From assembly GCA_019775845.1 (NCBI GenBank), contig JADQAV010000022.1:138830-202829 (forward strand): a stretch of DNA of 64,000 nt. Reading direction: 5' to 3'. Of this stretch, positions 56,450-64,000 are shown one piece after another (the first letter of the stretch is position 1; each line of letters opens with the position of its first letter). Made by a program: the position numbers and the translations under genes. The notes beneath the pieces are model-generated. The model was not told the DNA's origin. It was given only the letters and a program-made list of their open reading frames with translations, and did not search any database. The stretch comes from Myrmaecium sp. VS I D KN 1 (Eukaryota; Ascomycota; Dothideomycetes; Valsariales; Valsariaceae).

Positions 56450-59400
56450 TCACACGCGGTCTTCAGCGAAATCCCAGACCTCGCAGTCATCCTCAAAGAA
56501 GCCTTCCTCCTCATCACCATCCAAAGCACCCGTCATGGCCTTTCGGCGTCGGCGCGTCGTGACCACCATCTGCGCACCATCTTCCCCTTCCCTCCGGACC
56601 TCCATGCTCTCCTCGACGACGCCGTCTCCGCCGAGACCAAACACGCTGTCGTCGATGTCCTCGTCGGCGCGGGCCTTCATGTGTCCGTGCGTCTGCCAGA
56701 CGACCGTGCCGGGAGCGGCGTCAGGCGTGCCGAACGCCCAGAGACTCGGATCGTCGATGTGATGCGGGTTGGCGTCTTCGGGAGCAGCGGGGTCGGGAAC
56801 CACGGCGTACATGGTCACGCGGTGATCCGTGTAGAAGGGCTGGTAGGGCGAGGAGGTTTGGATCTCGGCGTACGACACATGTCGCGCTGGTAGACGCGAG
56901 GACTGAGGCTTGCGGACCTTGGACGAAGGCGGGTCGGCTGGCCAGTAGCTGACAGGCTTAGGGATGGCGATGGTGCCGCTATCGGACGAATTTCGGACCG
57001 GGCTCGAATTATCGTCGCTGAGGCCGTGGGCACTGCTGGCGGAGGACCCGGCGTTGGAAGGGGGGAAGATCTGTGCAGCCAGTGCAGGCGGAAATTTGAA
57101 GTCGTGAACGGGAGCAAGAGTGAAGGCGTACCGACGGGATTTCGTGATCTTCGTGCCGAGACCACGCTTCCCCGTGGACTTGACCGGACGCATGGCGATT
57201 CTCCAGATCTCAAGCCTGTCGCCGCCGATAGTGGCGACGCAGCCGGAGAATTTCCGTCCGGTAAGCCAACGGATTCGATTAGGTTGGACACCAATGGAAG
57301 TGGATGGTAGATGAAGCTTGTTGTCGCCGGCATGCCGAAGATTATCGGCACCAGCCTTGACTGTGCGGCCAAGCCCCATCGCAACGGCTTTGCTGCCCTT
57401 CGCCCCGGCCGCCGGAGTCAGAGTCAGGGTACTAAGTTTAGGAAACTTGGTGCCGTTGCTGGTGCTGCGGGCACGGACGGCGTTGGTGATCGTTTTGGCG
57501 GAGCTGTTGAAGACCTTGAAGGCCGAGTTGACATAGCCGGAACCTACATCGGATTCCTGCACGGGATCCTTCGGGGGAGGAGCTTTCCGAGCTCGTCTCA
57601 AAGGAGGCCAGTTGAAGGCACTATCCGGTAGAGGATACAGATGGACGGTCCCTTTGTCGGTCAGAAGGGCCACCTTGTTTCCAAGTGGAGAGAGCCACGT
57701 GACATCAATCGTATTTGCGACGGTCATGCGTGAGAACTTAGCCACTTGACGTACGTGAGGGCCGACACCGAGATTGCGCAAGGTACGACGTTCTTTGCGA
57801 TCGTTAAGTCGCAAAAGATCCCAGACATCTTGATCATCACCGTTTTCGCTGACGGTCATCAACATCAGTCCAGTTGGTGAGAACGATAGGAAACTGCAGC
57901 CACGCTTCGCCTCGAAGGTTGCTAGTGGCGACATCACGTTCTTGATCTTCTTCTCCTCGTTATCAATGAACCGCTGCAGATCGTAAAGCGACACGATCGT
58001 TTGCTCATTACGGATCTGTGGCGGTGCGTGATTGTACGCGTGTGTTGGCGGAAACAGCCCTTGGTCCAGGAGAGGCTCGACAGGCATGGCGCTTGGTGGT
58101 TGGTTCTTGTTGAAGTAGCTATTGAAGAGCTCGGCTCCTTTGCTGCTTGCCCAAGTTGCACCACGAATGGCGGCCTGGGCCCCATCGCGTGTAAGACTCT
58201 TCATCCAACTACTTTCTTCCGGTATATCAAGCAAGCATGTGATCGGAGGAATTGGAGGAGGACTAAGGTTCGCAACGCCTGGAGGCTTCCGGTTGGTGTT
58301 CATCGAAGGCAGTACCACTCCGTCCAGAGTCGGCCTTCTCGCTCCATCCGATGGAGGAACAAGAGCCAAAAGGCGATGACTGAGAGACATGATAGGAACA
58401 CCGTATGTGTCCTCCGGAGCATCGGTTGTGTGAATCTCGGTCTGGCTCGACGTTTTCGACGATGTCTTCTTGGTCTGGACGTTCACAGTTGTCCAAAGCT
58501 TACCAAGGCACCGAATCTTTCCCCGAGTGTCCGACGAACGCTTCCGGTAAGAGGAGAACAGGAACACTTCGCCACTGACTCCGGAAGCAACAACGAGGAA
58601 TTTTCCGTTGGCATCAACCTTCAAGTCCCCGACCGGTGGTGGCGGTTCGAATAAAGGACTATGGATTGGCCCCATGGTCTTCGTCAGAGGACTGCTAAAC
58701 ACAGTGTCGATAAGTTCTCCAGTTTTCAGGGAGTAAATCTCGACAGTGGTCCGGTAAAAGTGGATGTTCGCAGGTGCCTCGGGCCCTCCTCTAGACATAG
58801 GTTGTATCTGTGGAGATGGCCGCTTACTACAGTCCATTCCCACTGGAGAGATCGGTGGCTGAGAACCCTCTACGTCATCTCCAAGGACAGGGCCGTGGAC
58901 AGTCAGAGCAACGAGGGGACGTTGGTCGGCAAGGTCATCATCGCGGCAAGTCCACGGTAGAATCTTTGCTCCGATCACAGCTCCACGGAGATTCAGGATT
59001 TTACCATGTAGGTACAGAGCTGCTGAGCCCATACGATAGACATCCAAGCCACCCTCGTAGCCTACAAGGACCACATTCTCGATCTTCTTGGAGTATCTAT
59101 GTCCGGAGAGATTCAGGGTGTCCATGCCGCAGTAATATCCTCTGTCTCCAGGACAAAGCCCATCAATTTGACCAGAGAGCCCTAAAGGCAGCGGAAGAGG
59201 TCCGTGGAAGTGAGGTTGATCCTCGTGGGGCAAGGGAGGGTTGACCGAGAACGTACGATGGCCGTAGCTGGAGTAGGCCGACATTCTCCGACCCCGATCC
59301 GCTCCCTGTGGCGGTGAAATGTGCATGTCTCCGCCGATGAAGTTGTTAGGATGGCTGAGAGGACGCATCCTAGCGCTGGGTGCTGAGGAGGGGCTGGTGC

Positions 59401-59991
59401 CATAGCCAACAGCCGTATTAAAATTCGGGGAGCGGCTTATGTCAACGCCATAAGCTTCGCCGTTTGGGTTCCTGGAGCGGAGCGCCGATAGGATTTGGTT
59501 CGCATTGAAAGCTTGCCTCGGTGGCGGAGAAGTCGAGGGGTACCGCGTGCTCGACGGAGGCGATATCGTTCTGGAGGCTCTGCGTTAGCCAGTTGTTTGC
59601 AAGGGTGACTCCTCGAGCATCCAGCCGGTCCACGGCGCCGCGCAACGGCCCTCTACCTTATCTAACCGGCTCAGCTCTGCTCAGGGAGGGCCCTTTGCCT
59701 CAAGGATGGGAAAATAGCCTCTGAACCTTCCTCCAAGGGCACCCCCCGTCACCCGAAACAAACGAGCAAACATGGAAGAGCTTACTGAATACCGTTCTCT
59801 CTTATCGGGTGTATCTTCGTGACACGGGGTCCGTAAACATCCTCTCTGCCAAACTCATATCTCGAAGCTGTCCTGGGTGCCGTTTGCGGATTGTTCAGGG
59901 CGTTTGCGTTGTTGCGGCGTCTTGGTTTCCGGTGAGATGGGATGGGTCCGTTGATACTACTGAAGCCGTTTCCCTCTGGTGAGCCGGACAT
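56450..59991 (-). CDS. BCAS3-like WD40 beta-propeller protein
   Basis: This large WD40 protein resembles the fungal BCAS3-domain family; animal BCAS3 works with PHAF1 at autophagic membranes through a PROPPIN-like propeller. The fungal role is not established. Exon 1 (59991-59786) ends at a GTAAGC donor, and exon 2 (59579-56450) continues in phase after a 206-bp intron, giving 1111 residues. The first 120 residues are basic and disordered (SHRKPRRRNNANA). The propeller begins at GYYCGMDTLNLSGHRYSKKI, then ENVVLVGYEGGLDVYRMG. It continues with LVALTVHGPVL, VGDLKVDANGKFLVVAS, CSFLSFSPTGLMLMTVSENG and WLSPLGNKVALLTDKGTVHL. The segment VRQVAKFSRMTVANTIDVTW is strongly conserved in relatives. The C terminus (SSPYQPFYTDHRVTMYAVV) is followed by an acidic tail ending EVWDFAEDRV. 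The ATG at 59991 lies directly in exon 1. Confidence 0.82.
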
Positions 59992-62537
59992 TTAACAGCA
60001 CGATAGCGAAGGGACGACGGTGGATTCTGCGGCGCGGTGGGTTCAACGGTCCTGCGTTGAACGTCGGTTGCGGGCGAGCGAGCTGCCTTCAAAAGGAGAC
60101 CTGACTCGGAAGTCTAAGACAACGAGATGTAGGCGTCACAAAGCCGGTTATGACACGGCCTCGTGTAGGATGACGGGGCGCGTGCCAGGAGCGAGACGGG
60201 CGATGAACGGGATGAGAGCACGGGTGCAGGTACGGAGTGTTTGCTGGGCTGTTTCTTTGGGCGCTATGCTGGACTCTGCAGCATAACGTCTTGGAGAGGG
60301 AAGTCGAGGTTGTAGTATGTACGAGTCGTTGTAGTCATCGATTGCTTCCGGAGGGGGGGAGCTTCAGATGGGACGGGCAGCGGGGCGGGGCAGGCGGCAT
60401 GCCATGGCAGGGCAGGGTAGGGCCGCCCAGCCACGCCGACTTCCCACCTGGACTGCCCCCAACTCAACTCTCCCATCGTTATCAGCTCGTCGCGCTTGGG
60501 CCCTACAGTATCAGCCGAAGCCCCACGTGACGGCCGTCTTTGGTGCCGGAGAGCCTGAGGTCATCTACGCACTAAGCCCGTTTGGGATGGGATTAACCGC
60601 CTGCGCCGCCTCCGCTCTCACGTCAACCCCCAGGGGTCTTGTTTCCTTTAATGAGTGTAAACAAGCGCGACGTGTTTTCGAGACCTTTGTCCAGAGCATC
60701 TCATCTCCTGCAGAGGGGACACGCGATGCACATATATCACTCTCGTCCACCTGGCGGTCCTCATGGCGGATCTGGAGCGGAATAGGGAGACATCAGGAAC
60801 GGTGGAGAAGTCCACCGTGATGGCCACGTATCAACAATGGAATCAATCAGATAGGGCAAACGGCCGCCTTTCCTGGCTCTGAGAACCAACTAGAAGAGCA
60901 GATCGATGGACCTTTCCCCTGAGGCTAGACGCACAGACGGTCGGTTGTGACCATTGGAATACAACCAACAGCGGACGAGGGGAAAGGCCATCACTCAATC
61001 ACGCCTACCATACCACCCCGACCGCCGATACAAACCAGTCCAAGGTAGAAGGTATATGCACTTCTACCCAGCGCTGAAATATAGGCAATGAGATCGATCA
61101 CACGCATGCGTTGCCTGGCAGCATACTTTAGAGATATATATACTCACTGCCCGCGAATGCGCTCAGTATTTGTACGTCTCGGTGAGCACCAGCTCTCCTA
61201 TCAGCATCAAGAGCCCGTCTATCCCTCTACAGCCAGAGGCCATACCTGTGCGCTATCTCGATCCACGAACAGACTGTATGTGGTGATGCTACTCCTACGT
61301 ATAGTGATTGATGACTCCACCATCGAACCGGAAGCTCATTCGACCCAGGGGCACAACTTATTCCAGAGCCAGTGCCCACTACGTACTTACATAGGAGTAC
61401 CTACAGTACCGACATACCGCCATATCATCGCACGAGCCGTGGCATAACTCGAGGCGAACAGCGACCGCCGAGCCCGAAAGCCCCGATGAGGAGGCATAGC
61501 GAAGTCGGTGAATTCCGCGGATCCGCGCGCATGGACGAGCGAATTTCATGAAGCTCCCGTCCTCCTCCATTATTGGCACACCTCCCGTTCCACCCTGCCG
61601 GTGGGGCGGTCTAGTATCTCCAGTTCCCCGCACGCCCGCGGCTGCATGCACGGTGGGGCAGCCTTGGCTATCGATAAAGCTATCCGTACCGGCGGTGCGG
61701 CACCGCTTCCGCTCTCAGGGCTTCGTGTACACGTTCACATGGTTAGGATCATGAAGTTGTAACAGAGATCGCTTATACTAGCATCCTCATCACAAGAAAC
61801 GTTAGTTCTTTCGTCGTTGCATATCCCGTTTCCTTACCATCATTCAACTTCTTATGACATTGCTGCAACAAGAACACATCCAGCCCTTTCATCCCAATCT
61901 TGACCCTAACAAAGCAGCAATCAATTGGTCTTGCGAAAAGCCTCCATCATGTGGATGAGGCTGCTGAACCTACTTTTAAGCATATTCGCCTCTTAGGAGA
62001 CAGCAGTGACTGAGCGTAGCTCTACAAGCAAGTGCAGTAAACTCTTCTTGGCCCGCTTTTATTTTCCTTCTTCAGTATATCACCATACGTGTCTTTCTTT
62101 GCTATAGCGCGAATATTCAACATTCGCCTTTTTCTACTGTCCTTTGTAGTTGATATCATGACCAATTTTGTCAAGCAATACATATTTCCTCCTCGTTCAG
62201 CAAATTCTCTCTAGGTTTTCTTCCATCGTCAATATCAATTCCCCTCGCCGGTTTCCACCGCACTTGAGACGATCTCGAGAGTCCGGTTTCTGCACTGAAC
62301 CTAACCCATGATCTCTCAATCGCGTCATGTGTTTCTCCCGTCAAGCTTCAATATTTATCCTCCAATCAAATCCATCCCTTTCAATGTCAGTTCAAGTGTC
62401 TGGTTGCTGCACTAAAACCGAACCCTAGATTTCTCAACCACATCACCTCCTTCTTCTGTCGAGCTTTAAACCCAATCAACTATTCTATCTCGTCCGTTCC
62501 ACTGTCCGTGGTACTATTCTCTGCGAATCGCTTCGCC
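59992..62537. other. Gene-poor region with a promoter duplication at its end
   Basis: This stretch of 2.5 kb has no supported gene. From about 61750 the sequence becomes AT-richer, and at 62277-62479 it holds two diverged copies of a roughly 90-bp segment just before the next start codon (listed separately). Confidence 0.5.
62277..62479. repeat. Diverged tandem duplication in a promoter/5' UTR
   Basis: Segment 62277-62368 and segment 62393-62479 align along their length (shared blocks GTTTCTGCACT / GTTGCTGCACT, GATCTCTCAA / GATTTCTCAA, and TCCAATCAA / CCCAATCAA). The offset is about 115 bp. They lie 60-260 bases upstream of the ATG at 62538. Confidence 0.6.
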
Positions 62538-63022
62538 ATGCCTCCGAAGGAGGGTCCCGTCGTCCACATCGACGACAGCGGTGTCGCCATCCACATCACC
62601 GCGCCCGGCACTTTCAAGTTTGAAGGGCTCCATCCACCAGCCTCAGCGAGCTGGTATTCACACCATCCAGCACGACCCTAACCTTGCACATTCATCACTC
62701 AGTTAACAGCCAGGACATCCACGTCCACGCACTAAGTAAGCCATGAGAAGCACCATCGTCCGTTCTGCACCAAACAAAAGCTAACGAGCAAAAAGCCGCA
62801 GTCGACTTCATAATCTTCGTCGGCGTTAACACCGCGCACGAGCCGGCCGTACTCCGCATGGTGAACGGCTGCGCGACGGCGACCTTTGAGATCCCTTTGT
62901 TGCAGAGACGTCCCTGGGATCTCCGGACGGAGGATGGCTGCACGATGAAGACGCATCTTGCTAAAACTTGGTGCAAGGTGAAGGCGGGTTTGTTGCGTGC
63001 GTTGGGTGGTTTCTCCGGCTGA
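62538..63022 (+). CDS. Small unrecognised two-exon gene, frame break in exon 1
   Basis: An ATG at 62538 begins MPPKEGPVVHIDDSGVAIHI and TAPGTFKFEG. That frame soon becomes unlikely and stops near 62680. From about 62625 another frame on the same strand becomes protein-like: TSLSELVFTPSSTTLTLHIH followed by HSVNSQDIHVHAL. It ends at a GTAAGCC donor (62736). A CTAACG branch site and AAAAAG acceptor (62794-62795) then continue in phase as TAVDFIIFVGVNTAHEPAVL to a stop at 63022. The splice join is convincing, so the second frame is probably real. The two parts of exon 1 differ by one reading frame, which means a single-base indel, a sequencing error or a decayed gene. No domain or signal peptide is recognised. 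Confidence 0.45.
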
Positions 63023-63137
63023 GGCTGCTTCGCGATGAGATATGATGTGGAGGTTGCAATGCGCAATCTTTCGGGGCGATTGAGGCTGTTTTGCAATGAG
63101 ACATAATGCGGTGGTTGCAATGCTCAACCCTTCAAAG
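63020..63137. repeat. Tandem repeat, two diverged ~61-bp units
   Basis: Units 63020-63079 and 63081-63137 align with an offset of 61 bp (TGAGGCTGCTTCGCGATGAG versus TGAGGCTGTTTTGCAATGAG at their starts). Many of the differences are C/T or G/A transitions. The first unit begins at the stop codon of the preceding small gene. Confidence 0.75.
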
Positions 63138-63763
63138 CTGAGTTCTATCTGGGCTCATATCATGTGCTGATGATTTAGCTATCTACAGGACTTCCAATTT
63201 TTCTCCTTACGTCGCTTTCCTTCGTCCTGTTTGCTTCTCCATGAGTTCCCTCATGAAGTCAGCCCGTCCTCTATCATGAAATGTACTTTTACGATGTGGC
63301 CATGGTTACAGCGCGGGTTTGGTATAGACAGATATAGCAGAGAGTGGATGTTGATATGCTGAAATGCGTTGGACTGGTGTTTACCAGGCGTCGAATCGGG
63401 CGGCAAGGAGTTTGAATCCTTTCGCGCTGCTATATCCCACTCTCTCCACAATCCGGGAGCAGGCGTTTGAGACGGTATTACCTATACTAATGACCATGCA
63501 GACGTTAGCTTTCATATGATGTTCCTTCTGTTCAGTGTACAAGATGATATAGCGTAGTAACGTGGTACTCTAGCAGTTCGGTTTGCGTTGTTCTGTAGTA
63601 ACTCGCGCTAGGTCAAGGTTGATCTGGAGAGTTGTTGTTTTTGTTTTTGCCTTCCAGCTTCAAACCTTTACAAGACTGAATTCTTTTGAGGAAATCTCCA
63701 TCTTTCCACCTCTCTACTCAGGTTCTAGCTGCAGATTGTCTTGCCCGTTCTAATTCGGAAACC
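63138..63763. other. Intergenic region
   Basis: This stretch of 0.6 kb is moderately AT-rich and has no gene-like frame. It should contain the promoter of the partial gene at 63764. Confidence 0.5.
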
Positions 63764-64000
63764 ATGCCACTGGAAGACACTGTCTCACATGGCTTGAAAG
63801 AATCGGGTATGGACGACGGGAACTTCCAGCTCATCCGACCTGGCACCGTCACGATCCGCTGGGGTCCCCTCGGAAACGAATCCGGCGAAAGCGGCAGTAT
63901 CAAACTCGCCCACCCTGGCACCGTTACTATCTGCTGGAGCCCCATTGAAAATGAGGCTGTCGGAAACAGTTCCGCCTCAATGAGAGAAAGAGCGACAGCA
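63764..64000 (+). CDS. Unrecognised gene with internal PGTVTI repeats, cut by window end
   Basis: The frame opens at the ATG at 63764 and is open to the window edge (79 codons). It begins MPLEDTVSHGLKESGMDDG. Two related motifs follow: LIRPGTVTIRWGPLGNES and LAHPGTVTICWSPIENEA, about 23 residues apart, so the protein contains at least two copies of a short beta-strand-like unit. There is no signal peptide. The neighbouring small gene at 62538 has a loosely similar IHITAPGTFKF, so the two could belong to one local family. Function is unknown. Confidence 0.45.
   Translation, partial: MPLEDTVSHGLKESGMDDGNFQLIRPGTVTIRWGPLGNESGESGSIKLAHPGTVTICWSPIENEAVGNSSASMRERATA

Overview
The window is nuclear DNA from a filamentous ascomycete (Pezizomycotina). 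The evidence is a set of genes with short introns (mostly 49-111 bp, GT-AG, several with CTAAC-type branch sites), GC-rich coding DNA, no operons, and families typical of this group: an RGS-LOV photoreceptor, a DUF3431 membrane protein, a fungal tannase/feruloyl esterase, a cAMP-receptor-like GPCR, an NTO1-type PHD protein, a GH81 glucanase and an ACS-family MFS transporter. The class cannot be fixed from the sequence alone. I see no rRNA, tRNA, CRISPR array, intact transposon or virus-like element.

Layout from left to right. The window opens inside a minus-strand five-exon aromatic FAD monooxygenase (1-1930) whose splice structure is coherent but which carries one in-frame stop. It is followed by a very long single-exon separase (2871-9581), a seven-helix GPCR (12463-14264), a tannase-family hydrolase with an N-terminal membrane anchor (minus, 14774-16954), an MFS transporter (18597-20284), an uncharacterised low-complexity protein (21093-23554), an RGS-LOV blue-light receptor (minus, 23781-26264), a cystinosin-like PQ-loop transporter (minus, 28497-29540), the NuA3 subunit Nto1 (30717-34485) and a Tra2-like RRM/RS protein (35544-36594). 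After a 3.3-kb gene-poor stretch come a DUF3431 type II membrane protein (39935-41197), a second gene-poor stretch, a zinc-finger-like protein (45229-45894), a GH81 endo-beta-1,3-glucanase (48677-51356), a small conserved protein (52034-52369), the NatB catalytic subunit Naa20 (53053-53774), an orphan Thr/Ser-rich Cys-tail protein (54491-55048) and a BCAS3-like WD40 protein (minus, 56450-59991). The right end is duplicated low-GC DNA with two short unrecognised genes, one apparently frame-disrupted and one cut by the window edge.

The genes do not form an obvious pathway cluster. Most are housekeeping (separase, Nto1, Tra2-like, Naa20, cystinosin, BCAS3-like), mixed with environment-facing genes: a light and G-protein regulator (RGS-LOV), a GPCR, two hydrolases and a transporter. 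The GPCR and the RGS-LOV protein could act in the same G-protein network, but that is inference from family only.

The points most worth a second look are the RGS-LOV gene with its repeat-rich upstream region, the membrane-anchored tannase, the lone nonsense codon in the monooxygenase, alternating C-ending and G-ending codon blocks inside single genes, and the duplicated 62.2-64.0 kb end with its short PGT-motif genes.
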